DNA of 64,000 bases from Hydractinia symbiolongicarpus (lineage: Eukaryota > Cnidaria > Hydrozoa > Anthoathecata > Hydractiniidae): assembly GCF_029227915.1 (NCBI RefSeq), contig NC_079876.1, positions 17,794,001-17,858,000 of the forward strand, written 5' to 3'. The notes under the pieces were generated by a model. It was not told the origin of the DNA. It saw only the letters and a program-made list of their open reading frames with translations, and did not search any database. The translations under genes were made by a program, and so were the position numbers. Each line of letters begins with the position of its first letter. Within the stretch, counting starts at the first letter, position 1. Below are positions 11,491 through 22,784 of this stretch, piece by piece.

Positions 11491-12552
11491 AAATTCTGTA
11501 CGTGTGGGTTCTCCCTTGAAGATGATTAGGAGGATAAATTTGTTTGGACAGTTAATGTTTTCAAATTGTGAAGACACAGGGGAAATGCATATAACACGAA
11601 GGATGACCTTGTTCTGATCGCAAAAGCATCTTACCTGTAATAACTCCAACAATTCTGCTGTCAGCGTCGGTGGTGAACGGGTTAGCATTGTTGCCTTCCA
11701 AGCATTAGAGTTCGAATCCTGGCCGAAGCATTTGTCTGCTAGATTTCATGTTCTAGTCTATTAAATTCAGTTCAGTTGGATTCTACTTTGAAGATGACTA
11801 GGAGGGCATATTTGTTTCGACATTTAATGTTCTCAAGTTGTGAAGACACAAGGGAAATGCATATAATGCGAAAGATGTTCTTATTGGGATTGCGAAAGTA
11901 CCATACCTGTAATAACCACAAAATTTATGCTGTCAGCGTCGGCAGTGTGAAGGTTAGCATTGTTGGCTTCCAAGCAATAGATCCGGGTTCGATTCCTGGC
12001 CGTGCCATTTGAATGCTAGATTCCATGTTCTAGTCTATTAAGTTCACTTCATTGGGCTTCTACTTTGAGGATGGTTAGGAGGGCAAAATTTGTCGGACAT
12101 TTAATGTTTTCAAGTTGTAAAGACACAAGTGTAATGCATATAATGCGAAAGATGTCCTTATTTTGATCATGAAAGTACCTTAACGGTAATAACTCTAACA
12201 TTTCTGCTCTCGGCGTCACTGGTGTAAAGGTTAGCATTTTTGTCTTCCAAGCAAGAGATCCTGGTTCAAATCCCAGTTGACGCATTTTCCTTCTGGATTC
12301 GATTCCTGGGCGACGCACTTGGCTGCTATTTTTCATGTTCTAATCTATTAACTTCAGATCATGCGGTTTCTACTTTAAAGATGATTAGGATGGCGAATAT
12401 TTTTGGAGAGTCAATGCTTTCAAATTGTGAAGACATAAGGAGAATGCCTATAATACGAAAGATGCCCTTATTTTATCGCGAAAGTACTTTACCTGTAATA
12501 ACTCCAACAATTTCGCTGTCAGCGTCGGTAGTGCAAAGGTTAGCATTGATGG

Positions 12553-13696
12553 CTATTTCAGCTTGTGGATAGAAATTATTAGTGGTGTTCCACAAGGTTC
12601 GATTCTGGGTCCACTTTTATTCAATATTTATATAAATGATTTAATGTTTATTTTTAATGATAGAGCTGATGTTAAAACTTGTAATTACGCAGATGACAAT
12701 ACACTTTATACATATGGAAAACAATTTGAGGAGATAAAGTTATGTTTAGAAAGTGCTTTTTCAACTGTTAGCACATGGTTTTCCAATAATGTGCTTCAGT
12801 TAAATTCTGAGAATTGCAAACTGCTCATTCTGGGAAAATCAAAAAACAAAGAATTTGTTACTTTAAATTTGAAAAATAATATATTACAAGAGTCTCTATA
12901 CGTAAATTTGTTGGGTATAATTCTGGACAATCAGCTTTCTTTCCGGCAACATGTTCTTCCATTAAGTAAGAAGGCTAATGCCAAGATCAATGCCCTAAAA
13001 CGTATGTCACCATATATGTCTAATTATAAGCGAAATGTTATTGCTAATTCATTTATTTCTAGCATATTTAACTACTGCCCTCTTATATGGGGATTTTCAA
13101 GTAGAGATCTGCTACATAAAGTTAATAGCATTCATAGTAGAGCAAATAGACTTTTATGCGACAGAATTGAAAATGAATGCAGAATCAGTATTCATGAAAA
13201 GTTCTGCCGAAAATTGTTAAAGGAGGTTTTTAAAACAAAAATGAAACAGAATCCATCCTACATGAATGTTGTTTTTGCGTTCAAAAACACAGCATATAGT
13301 TTCCGTGCATCAAGTTCTCTTGAAAGGTGCAGAACTCGCACCACAAAACATGGTCTATTAAGCGCATCTTATATTGCGTCTAAATTATGGGAGAAGCTTC
13401 CAAATTCTGTCCGAAAAGCCCCTTTGTTGTCTTTATTCCATCACCGGCTAAACACCATTCCGTTTATTCAGTGCAGTTGTCGTCTCTGTGCCACATATAT
13501 TTGTAACGTAGGATACACGAATTAGCTTCTTATTATTATAATATAAATCTCCTATTTTCTTAGAAACTTTATTTTAGGACGATCGATTTTAATTAGCCCA
13601 AGGCTAACATTTTTTTTTTAATTAATGTATCTAGCATGTTTTATTGTATATTGTATATCGACTTTAAAGAAAGAATAAATAAAATAAATAAATAAT
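12553..13696 (+). mobile_element. 5'-truncated non-LTR retrotransposon inserted in a tRNA copy
   Basis: The array unit breaks inside the tRNA D/anticodon region (about 12,553) and is followed by reverse transcriptase coding sequence, a ~165-bp 3' UTR and a terminal tract of ATAA/AAAT repeats ending near 13,696. A short tandem-repeat tail without poly(A) is usual for CR1/L2-like elements. The encoded protein differs clearly from the four minus-strand elements, so this is another family. The sequence directly after the tail is an array unit in inverted orientation, so the two flanks are not one simple target site. Confidence 0.88.
12563..13525 (+). pseudogene. Reverse transcriptase C-terminal fragment (non-LTR, jockey/CR1-like)
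   Basis: A 5'-truncated reverse transcriptase open for about 320 codons to a natural stop. It begins at the GVPQGSILGPLLFNIYIND motif (RT motif B region) and has the catalytic YADD box with the context NYADDNTLY, followed by thumb and C-terminal regions including FNYCPLIWGF. The endonuclease and the first half of the RT domain are missing, so it cannot move by itself. It has no frameshift or stop in the retained part, unlike the other elements here, which suggests a younger insertion. The apparent start codon is only where the frame opens. Confidence 0.88.
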
Positions 13697-13740
13697 CATC
13701 TTCAAAGTAGAAACGACACGTATTGAATTTAATAGACTAG

Positions 13741-13855
13741 AACATGTAATCTAGTAGCGAAATGCGTCGGCCGTGAATCGAACCCGGATTGCCTTCCAAG
13801 CAATAGATCCGGGTTCGATTCCCGGCCGACGCATTTCGCTACTAGATTACATGTT
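13741..13855. repeat. 48-bp foldback formed by two opposed tRNA 3' halves
   Basis: The left arm 13741-13788 is the reverse complement of the right arm 13808-13855 except for one base, around a 19-base centre (13789-13807). Both arms share the rare variant TTTCGCTACTAG where most units have TTTGGCTGCTAG, so one arm was copied from the other. The arms contain the tRNA T arm, the acceptor end and the CTAG palindrome. Confidence 0.9.
13789..13833 (+). pseudogene. 3' part of tRNA-Gly(TCC), 5' part missing
   Basis: Consensus sequence from the anticodon stem through the loop CTTCCAA, T arm and acceptor 3' strand CCGACGCA, without the 5' acceptor and D arm. Box A is absent. It sits at the centre and right arm of the foldback. 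Confidence 0.8.
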
Positions 13856-14271
13856 TGATCAAAATAAGGACATCTTTCGCATTATATGCATTACGCTTGT
13901 GTCTTCACAACTTGAAAACATTAACTGACCAAAAAAACTTGCCCTCCTTATCATCTTTAAAGTAAAAACCACACATACTAAATTTAATGGTCTAGAACAT
14001 GAAATCTAGCAGCCAAATGCGTCAGCTTGGAAACGAACCCGGATCTATCACTTGGAAGGCAACGATGCTAACCTTTACACTACCGACGCTGAAAGCAAAA
14101 TTGTTAGAGTTTTTGCAGGTAAGATACTTTAGCGATAAAAATAAGGGCATCTTTCGCATTATATGCATTTCACTTGCGTATTCACAACTTGAAAACACAA
14201 CTGTCCAAAAAATCTGCCCTCCTAATCATCTTCAAAGTAGAATCCACCTGAACTGAATTTAATAGACCAAA

Positions 14272-14343
14272 TGCGTCGGCCAGGAATCGGAGCCGGATCT
14301 ATTGCTTGGAAGGCAACAACGCTAACCTTTACACCACCGACGA
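14272..14343 (-). pseudogene. tRNA-Gly(TCC)-like relic, minus strand
   Basis: A 72-nt copy in the inverted block. The anticodon stem and loop are intact. The acceptor starts TCG instead of GCG and the T arm reads CCGGC-TCCGATT-CCTGG, which breaks box B and the T stem. Confidence 0.65.
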
Positions 14344-17300
14344 TGGCAGCAGAATTTTTTAGATTTATTGCAGGTAAGTTAATTTCGCGATCATAATAAG
14401 AATACCTTTCGTATTATATGCATTTCCATTGTGCCGTCACAACTTGAATCATTAACTGAACAAAAAAACTTGCCCCCCTAATTATCTTTAAAGTACAAAC
14501 CACACTTACTAAATTTCATGGTCTAAAACATGAAATAAAGCAACCAAATGCGATGGTCAGGAATCGAACCCGGATCTATGGTTTGGAAGGCAACAAAGTT
14601 AACTTTTACTCCACCGACGCTGACAGAAGAAATGTGGGAGTTATTAGAGGTAAGGCACTTTTACGAACAAAATAAGGGCATCTTTCGTATTATATGCATT
14701 TCCCATGTGTCTTCACAATTTGAAAACATTAACTGTGGAAAAAAATTCGTCCTCCTAATCCTCTTCACAGTAACAACCACATGAACTGAATTTAATGGAC
14801 TGGAACATGAAATTTACCAGCAAAACGCGTCGACCGGGAATCCAACACGGATCTATCGCTTGGAAGGCTACAATGCTAACCTTTGCACTACCAACGCTGA
14901 CAGCGGAATTGTTGGATTTATTGCAGGTAAAGTACTTGATACCCTTATTTTGATCGCTAAATTACCTTACCTGTAATAACTTCAACAATTCTGCTGAAAG
15001 AGTCGGTGGTGTAAAGGTTAGCATTTCTGTTCTCCAAGCAATAGATCCTGGTTCAATTCCAAGTTGACGCATTTTCCTTCTAGATTTCATGAACTAGTCA
15101 ATTAAATTCAGTTCATGTGGTTTCTACTTTGAAGATGATTAGAAGGGCAAATTATGTTGGAGAGTTAATGTTTTCAAGTTGTGAAGACACAATGGAAACG
15201 CATATAATACAAAAGATGCCTTTTTTTTGATCGCTAAAGTACCTTACCTGTAATAACTTCAAAAACTCTGCTGAAAGAGTCGGCCGTGAACAGGTTAGCC
15301 TTGTTGCCTTCCAAGCATTAGAGTTCGATTCCTGCCCGACGCAGTTGTTCGCATTTGTTTCAATTCCCAGTTGACACATTTTTCTTCTAGATTTCATGTT
15401 TTAGTCTATTAATTTCAGTACGTTTGGTTTCTACTTTGAAGATGATTTGGAGAGCTAATGTTTTTGGAGATTTAATGTTCCAAATTGTGAAGACACAATG
15501 GAAATGCATATAATACGAAAGATGTCCTTGTTTTGATCGTAAGAGTGCCTTACCTGTAATAACTCCAACATTTCTGCTGTCAGCGTCGGTGGTGTAAAGG
15601 TTAACTTTGTTGCCTTCCAAGCAATAGATCCGGGTTATATTTCCGGTGGACGCGTTTAGCTGCTAGATTTCATGTTCCAGTCTATTAAATTCAGTTCATG
15701 TGGTTGTTACTTTGAAGATGATTAGGAGAGCGAATTTTTTTCGACATTTAATGTTCTCAAGTTGTGAAGACACAAGGGAAATGCATATAATGCGAAAGAT
15801 ATTCTTATTATGATCGCGAAAGTACCTTACCTGCATTAAATCAAAAAATTCTGATGCCATCGTCGGTGGTGTAAAGGTTAGCGTTGTTGCCTTCCAAGCA
15901 ATAGATCCGGCTCAGATTCCTGGCCGACGCATTTGGCTGCTAGATTTCATTTTCTAGTCTATTAATTTCAGTACGTATGGTTGCTACTTTCATGATGATT
16001 AGGAGAGGAAGTTTTCTTGGACAGTTTATGTTTTCAAGTAGTGAAAATACCCAAGGGAACTGCGTATAATACGACAGATGCCCTTTTTTTGATCGCTAAA
16101 TTACCTTACCTGTAATAACTTCAACAATTCTGCTGAAAGAGTCGGTGGTGTAAAGGTTAGCCTTTCTGTTTTCCAAGCAATAGATCCTGGTTCAATTCAA
16201 AGTTGACGCATTTTCCTTCTAGATTTCATGAACTAGTCCATTAAATTCAGTTCATGTGGTTTCTACTTTGAAGATGATTAGAAGGGCAAATTATGTTGGA
16301 GAGTTAATGTTTTCAAGCTGTGAAGACACAACGGAAATGCATATAATACAAAACATGCCCTTAATTTGATCGCGAAAGTACTTTACCTGCAATAAATCCA
16401 ACAATTCCGCTGTCAGCGTTGGTAGTGCAAAGGTTAGCATTGTTGCCTTCCAAGCAATAGATCCGTGTTGGATTCCCGGGCGACGCGTTTTGCTGCTAGA
16501 TTTCATGTTCCAGTCTATTAAATTCAGTTCATGTGGTTGTTACTTTGAAGATGATTAGGAGGGCGAATTTTTTTCGACAGTTAATGTTTTCAAATTGTGA
16601 AGACACAAGGGAAATGCATATAATACGAAAGATGCCCTTATTTTTTTCGCAAAAGTGCCTTACCTCTAATAACTCCAACATTTCTTCTGTCAGCGTCGGT
16701 GGTGTAAAAGTTAACTTTGTTGCCTTCCAAACCATAGATCCGGGTTCGATTCCTGACCATCGCATTTGGTTGCTTGATTTCATGTTCTAAACCATGAAAT
16801 TTAGTACGTGTGGTTTTTACTTCAAAGATGATTAGGAGGGCAAGTTTTTTTGTTCAGTTAATGATTCAAGTTGTAAAGGCACTATGGAAATGCATATAAT
16901 ACGAAGATGCCCTTACTTTAATCGCAAAAGTGCCTTACCTGTAATAACTCCGACAATTCTGCTGTCAGCAGCGGTGGTGAACGGGTTAGCATTGTTGCCT
17001 TCCAAGCATTAGAGTTCGAATCCTGGCCGAAGCATTTGTCTGCTAGATTTCATGTTCTAGTCTATTAAATTCAGTTCAGGTGGATTCTACTTTGAAGATG
17101 ATTAGGAGGGCATATTTGTTTTGACATTTAATGTTCTCAAGTTGTGAAGACACAAGGGAAATGCATATAAAGCGAAAAATGTTCTTGTTGGGGTCGCAAA
17201 AGTACCATACCTGTAATAACCACAAAACTTATGCTGTCAGCGTCGGCGGTGTGAAGGTTAGCATTGTTGGCTTCCTAGCAATAGATCCGGGTTCAATTCC

Positions 17301-18019
17301 TGGCCGTGCCATTTCAATGCTAGATTTCATCTTCTAGTCTATTAAGTTCAGTTCATTGGCCTTCTACTTTGAGGATGATTAGGAGGGCAAAATTTGTCGG
17401 ACATTTAATGTTTTCAAGTTGTGAAGACACAAGCGTAATGCATATAATACGAAAGATGTCCTTATTTTGATCGCGAAAGTACATTACCGGTAATAACTCC
17501 ATCATTTCTGCTTTTAGCGTCGGTGGTGTAAAGGTTAGCATTTCTGTTCTCCAAGCAATAGATCCTGGTTCAATTCCAAGTTAACGCAATTTCCTTCTAC
17601 ATTTCATGATCTAGTCTATTAAATTCAGTTCATGTGGTTTCTACTTTGAAGATGATTAGAAGGGCAAATTTTGTTGGAGAGTTAATGTTTTCAAGTTGTG
17701 AAGACACAAGCGAAATTCATATGATACGAAAGATGCATTTATTTTGATAGCGAAAGTACCTTACCTGCAATAACTCTAAAAATTCTGCTGTCATCGTCGG
17801 TGGTGTAAAGGTTAGCGTTGTTGCACTCCGAGCAATAGATCCGGCTCCGATTCCTGGCCGACGCATTTGGCTGCTAGATTTCATGTTCTAGTCTATTAAT
17901 TTCAGTACGTATGGTTGCTACTTTCATGATGATTAGGAGAGCAAGTTTTCTTGGACAGTTTATGTTTTCAAGTAGTGAAAAGACACATAGGAAATGCGTA
18001 CAATACGAGAGATGCGTTT

Positions 18020-19038
18020 CGTAACAAATTATCGCATGAGTTCATGTCCTTCTTGAGATCAACAGTCATCCAATCACATGGCTTACCGCGAACTTTTTTA
18101 CGAATTAATAGAGCCATGGAATCGTAGGTGCGATATATAATTCCCTTTAACAAAGACCATGCTTTATTGACGTTCGTTGAATTATGAACATCTTGAAAAT
18201 TCTGTGATGAAAGTGTTTGACAAAATTTATCTTTGTCATAATTTCGATAGTTTCGACAATTTATTGTTTTGCTAACGAAACGGGTGTGATGTTGTTTTCT
18301 AATACAACATATAAGGTCATGGTCACTAACAGAAATGGGGATGACTTTGGTATCCGCTATAACTGTGCAATTAGTTGTAGCGATAATGTCGATAAGAGTT
18401 TGTGACGTTTCCGCTATTCGGGTTGGTGATTCAATGACTTGTTTAAAACCGTGTAACGTTAAAGCTGTTTTAATCCCAACATGATCGTTCTTTTTCAGAA
18501 AATCGACATTAAGGTCCCCTAAGATTATAACTTCTTTGATACCGTCTAATGTTAATGACAGTACATCAGATAGAAGATATGAAAAATCTTTATTAAGATA
18601 CTTTGAATTATCCGGGGGTCTATAAATTACGGAAAGTAAATACGATTTCGCATTTTTTGGACATATTTCTAACCAAATACCTTCAATTTCATTTATTTCT
18701 AGATCGTGTCGCCTTTTATAAATAACATGATCAGCAACATAAAATGCTACTCCACCTCCTTTTCCAAATTTACGAGATTTGTGTATAAATGTGTATCCAT
18801 TAATTGCAAACATGTCCTCCGGTTCATCTCTCGTATGTATTTCCGTAAGAGAAAAAATGTCGATTTTTCTGTTGTTTATAAGAATGTTCGAAATCTCAGC
18901 AAAATTTGCCCATAGACCTGTAACGTTCAGGTGAAACATATTCATACCCTTTGCATTAGTAAATTCACGGATTTCATCTGTGGCATTAGGTCCAGGACAC
19001 TTTTCAACATCACCGCTTAAAAGCAACAACACAAACAA
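18020..19038 (-). pseudogene. APE-type endonuclease domain of a non-LTR retrotransposon
   Basis: The open frame carries apurinic-endonuclease motifs in order: FHLNVTGL (N motif), FSLTEIHT (catalytic Glu), VIYRPPDNS, GDLNVDF and SVSDHDLI (SDH). It starts in the hydrophobic stretch before the GDVEKCPGPN motif. A TGA upstream (C to A change relative to the copies near 38.2 and 45.9 kb) cuts off the N-terminus. This copy lacks the one-base loss near the EISNIL segment found in the copies at 23.5, 38.0 and 45.7 kb, so its endonuclease frame is the longest of the four. The last residues come from the adjoining array. Confidence 0.85.
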
Positions 19039-19260
19039 CCATCTGCTTCGTCTAGAGAAATCTACTCGCGTTTTGTTAAGACTTGTAAAAAATCACGATT
19101 CAATGTTACAAATACTACTACTCTCGACAATATCCATACCACTTTTTAAACAAAGCGAATAGTTTTCATTTGAGCATAAGTAAAAACGTTTTTGCAGCAA
19201 TAATACAACAAATAATAGAGCAGCCACAAACGCTGCTGCTTTCTGTGCTGCCATTTTGAT
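18020..19260 (-). mobile_element. CR1/L2-like retrotransposon, 5' half only
   Basis: Contains the 5' end of the same family as the copies at 20.5, 35.0 and 42.7 kb, ending at the same 5' junction (CCATTTTGAT then TAATATAATAC). It lacks everything after the endonuclease. At 18,019/18,020 array sequence (GAGATGCG) joins the middle of the element. Target-primed integration normally truncates the 5' end, so loss of the 3' half points to a later deletion or array rearrangement. Confidence 0.85.
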
Positions 19261-20518
19261 TAATATAATACAAAAGATGCCCTTATCTTGTTCGCAAAAG
19301 TGCCTTACCTGTAATTACTTCAACATCTCTTCTGTCAGCGTCGGTGGTGTAAAGGTTAACTTTGTTGCCTTCCAAACAATAAATCCGGGTTCAATTCCTG
19401 ACCGACGCATTTGGCTGCTAAATTTCATGTTCTAAATCATGAAATTTAGTACCTGTGGTCTCTACTTTAAAGATGATTAGGAGGGCAAATTTTTTTGTCC
19501 AGTTAATGTTTCAAGTTGTGAAGACACAATGGAAATGCCTATAATACGAAAGATGTCCTTATTTTGATCGCGAAAGTACATTACCGGTAATAACTCCATC
19601 ATTTCTGCTTTTAGCGTCGGTGGTGTAAAGGTTAGCATTTCTGTTCTCCAAGCAATAGATCCTGGTTCAATTCCTGGCCGACGCATTTGGCTGCTAGATT
19701 TCATGTTCTAGTCTATTAATTTCAGTACGTATGGTTGCTACTTTCATGATGATTAGGAGAGCAAGTTTTCTTGGACAGTTTATGTTTTCAAGTAGTGAAA
19801 AGACACATAGGAAATGCGTACAATACGAGAGATGCGTTTATTTTGATCGCTAAATTACCTTACCTGTAATAACTTCAACAATTTTGCTGAAAGAGTCGGT
19901 GGTGTAAAGGTTAGCATTTCTGTTCTCCAAGCAATATATCCTGGTTCAATTTTAAGTTGACGCATTTTCCTTCTAGATTTCATGATCTAGTCTATTAAAT
20001 TGAGTTCATGTGGTTTCTACTTTGAAGATGATTAGAAGGGCAAATTTTGTTGGAGAGTTAAAGTTTTCAAGTTGTGAAGACACAAGGAGAATGCATATAA
20101 TACGAAAGATGCCCTTATTTTGATCGCGAAAGTACTTTACATGCAATAACTCCTAAAATTCCGCTCTCAGCATCGGTAGTGCAAAGGTTAGAATTGTTGA
20201 CTTCCAAGCGATAGATCCGAGTTGTTTTCCCGGCCGACGCGTTTGGCTGCTAGATTTCATGTTCCAGTCTATTAAATTCAGTTCATGTGGTTGTTACTTT
20301 ATTGATGATTAGGAAGACCAATGTTTTTCGACAATTAATGTTTCCAAACTGTGAAGACACAAGGAAAATGCATATAATACGAAGGATGACCTTGTTTTGA
20401 TCACAAAAGAACCTTACCTGTAATAACTCCAACAATTCTGCTGTCAGCGTCGGTGGTGTGAAGGTTAGCATTGTTGCCTTCCAAGCAATAGATCCGGTTT
20501 CGATTCTTGGCGACGCAA
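19252..20518 (+). repeat. Array segment duplicated at ~23,593-24,860
   Basis: The units to the right of the 18.0-19.3 kb retroelement resemble those to the right of the 20.5-23.6 kb element at an offset of about 4,341 bp, with some unit-level differences. This supports duplication of a retroelement together with its flank. Confidence 0.7.
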
Positions 20519-20797
20519 TTTATTTATTTATTTATTTATTTCACGAATGTTTTACAAGGATGGCCATTTCAGACATTATGAAGTCTGTTATCAACATGGG
20601 TCCTTGGAATAAATAGGATAAAAAAAATATTAGTAACAATAAAACAAGAAAATGTAAATGTACAATAAAAACGGTGAGTATAAAATATATAAACTGCAAA
20701 AAACACACAGACAAAAGGCTAAAAGTCAAAATACCACACTAGAAAATGAGTTGATCAAGACGAAAAACAAAAAACAAACAAAAAGTCATAAAAAGGA

Positions 20798-21645
20798 CTA
20801 AATACGCAGATAATATTCTCTCAGTTGCGACTTAAAAATATTGTATGATTCACATTTTCTAATGTCCAACGGGAGTGTATTGTGAATATGTGCTCCAGTG
20901 TAACAGAAAGATCCACGAGCATATTCCAAACGAAGATTAGGTAATTTCAAGCTATTTCTGTTGTTACGTGTGTTTCTTGTGTGGTTTGTTTTTGTGAAGT
21001 AATTTTTAAAATTTTCACACACATCGTTGTCCAAGCAACGGCGAATGAAATTACAAGCTCGCATTTCTATCATATTGACAGTATCAGGTGGTGTCAAGAA
21101 TTGATTTCCAATAATTAAAGTTGCTCGTCTATGTAAAGATTGGAGTTTGAGTAGTTGTGTCTGAGAATTCTTAAGGTGAACAAATCCGCAATATGTTAAT
21201 ACTGGTTGAATCATTGTTTGAAAAATTGCCAATGCAGCTTTATCTGTAATCAGCGGTCGAATGCGATATAGTAAACGTAATCTACCGGAAGCTTTTTGAT
21301 ACGTTAAATCAAAGTTGTTGCTCAAATTCAATGATGGTTCGATAAGTACACCAAGATATTTATACGTGGATGTTACCCTCACAGTTTGGTACCGGAAGTT
21401 ACGTTTAATGAGCTGTTTTGTTTAGAGAGGTTATTTTTCGAACCAAATAACATTGCTTCAGCTTTTCCTGCTCCGAGATTTAAAATTAATTCATTTTCCA
21501 AACACCATGCAAGTACACACTTCATGTCGGATGAAAGACGGGTTTCAACAAATAAAACAGTATCGTCTGCATATTTGACTACTTCAGAGTGTTTCACTAC
21601 GGTACAAAGATCATTGAAAAACATAATAAATAGTAGTGGGCCCAA
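20798..21645 (-). pseudogene. Reverse transcriptase 3' part, frameshifted
   Basis: Two overlapping frames cover the end of the RT and the C-terminal region. 21379-21645 has GPLLFIMFFND and the catalytic VKYADDTVLF box, ending after SGTKL. 20798-21382 continues with VRVTSTYKYLGVLIEPSL and a conserved region typical of non-LTR C-termini. The one-frame jump at 21,380 is present at the same place in the other two copies (35,860 and 43,562). Confidence 0.85.
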
Positions 21646-22784
21646 AATTGACCCTTGTGGTACTCCACTATTGACTGGATGTTCATCAGAAAAGAATTTT
21701 TGTATTGAACTTGCTGAAATCTACCAAACAAATAGTCTGTGAACCACTCGTGTCCGTCTCCAACAATTCCAAAACTGCTTAATTTTGACAGTAGTTTACC
21801 ATGACTTAACATGTCGAATGCTTTTGTGAGGTCTAAAAATACGGCACCGACCATTTTGCCATCGTTAACCTTCAATTTCACAGTGTCGATAAAGATTGTT
21901 GCAGCCAGTTCAGTTGAGCGACGAGGCCTGAAACCGAACTGGTTGTTGTTTATTAAATTGTTACTTTCAAGATATGCAGTCAATTGTTCATGCACAACTT
22001 TTTCAATCACCTTGGATATAGCTGGAATAACAGATATTGGTCTATAGTTATTAACAGATGACCTTGCTCCAGATTTGAAAAGTGGTAACACTTTGGTGCG
22101 TTTCCAGTCACTTGGAAATGTTGAAGTTTCAAAAGACATGTTAATAATATATGTCAGTGGTGAAGCGATTACCTCCATGCAGTCTTTGAGTAACCAGGAT
22201 GGTAGATCATCTAGCCCAACAGACTTTTTACGATTTAATGATTGTAGATGTTTCATGGTTTCATTAACAGTGATTGGTTTAAGTCGAAATTTTGGGTTTG
22301 ATTTACTCGGTATTTCTTTATGATATTTCCAGACGGAGTTTGTCAACACAAAAGCAGATCTTTTAAGTGAATTTACAACATTAGAAAAAAATCTACAAAA
22401 CGCATTAGCAATAGAATGTTGATCGGTTACCAATTTCTTGTCGATTTGTATAGTAGTATTCACTTGAGAGTTCGATCTAAGTGGAAATACTTTTTTTATC
22501 GACTGCCAGAAGGATTCTGGATTTCCGGTGTTCTCCTCAAATAACTGTCGCTGATACGTATTCTTTGCTTTACGAACTTTATTATTAACCTTGTTTCTTA
22601 TTTTTTTATAAGCGGTGATATCTGCTTCTGATTTGGTTTTACGCGATTTTCGTAACAAATTATCGCGTGAGTTCATCTCCTTTTTGAGATCAACAGTCAT
22701 CCAATCACATGGCTTACCGCGAACTTTTTTACGAATTAATAGAGCCATGGAATCGTAGGTGCGATATATAATTTCCTTTAACAA
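21597..22784 (-). pseudogene. Reverse transcriptase N-terminal and palm region
   Basis: Open for about 395 codons. It spans the linker after the endonuclease and RT motifs including NYRPISVIPAISKVIEK, NQFGFRPRRST and AVFLDLTKAFD (motif A, catalytic Asp). It loses frame near 21,690 just before the GVPQGS motif, where this copy differs from the others by a small indel. Confidence 0.87.

Larger units (their letters stand above)
13697..14938 (-). repeat. Inverted block of tRNA-Gly repeat units
   Basis: Between the end of the + strand retroelement and about 14,938 the units run on the minus strand, apart from a short + oriented piece at 13,789-13,855. About four tRNA-like relics are present here. 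At about 14,938 the orientation switches back to + in the middle of a unit (GTACTTGATACCCTTATTTTG). Confidence 0.85.

Noticed and set aside
32-12336. Dozens of minus-strand ORFs of 60-95 codons sharing words like PGIEPGSIAWKATMLTF
   Set aside because: They are antisense translations of the tRNA gene and spacer. The word AWKA is the complement of the anticodon loop. Units have indels and stops, and the period is not a multiple of three.
18217-18405. 62-codon plus-strand frame recurring at 22,848, 37,328 and 45,029
   Set aside because: It recurs because the element is duplicated and lies antisense to the endonuclease domain. Hydrophobic look only by composition.
20541-20729. Hydrophobic 62-residue minus-strand ORF, also at 42,736
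   Set aside because: It lies in the AT-rich 3' UTR of the retroelement; Leu/Phe richness follows from A runs.
21386-22323. Plus-strand ORFs opposite the retroelement RT (also near 36.2, 36.5, 44.0 and 44.3 kb)
   Set aside because: They overlap a clear RT on the minus strand, recur with each copy and show no domain, so they are shadow frames.
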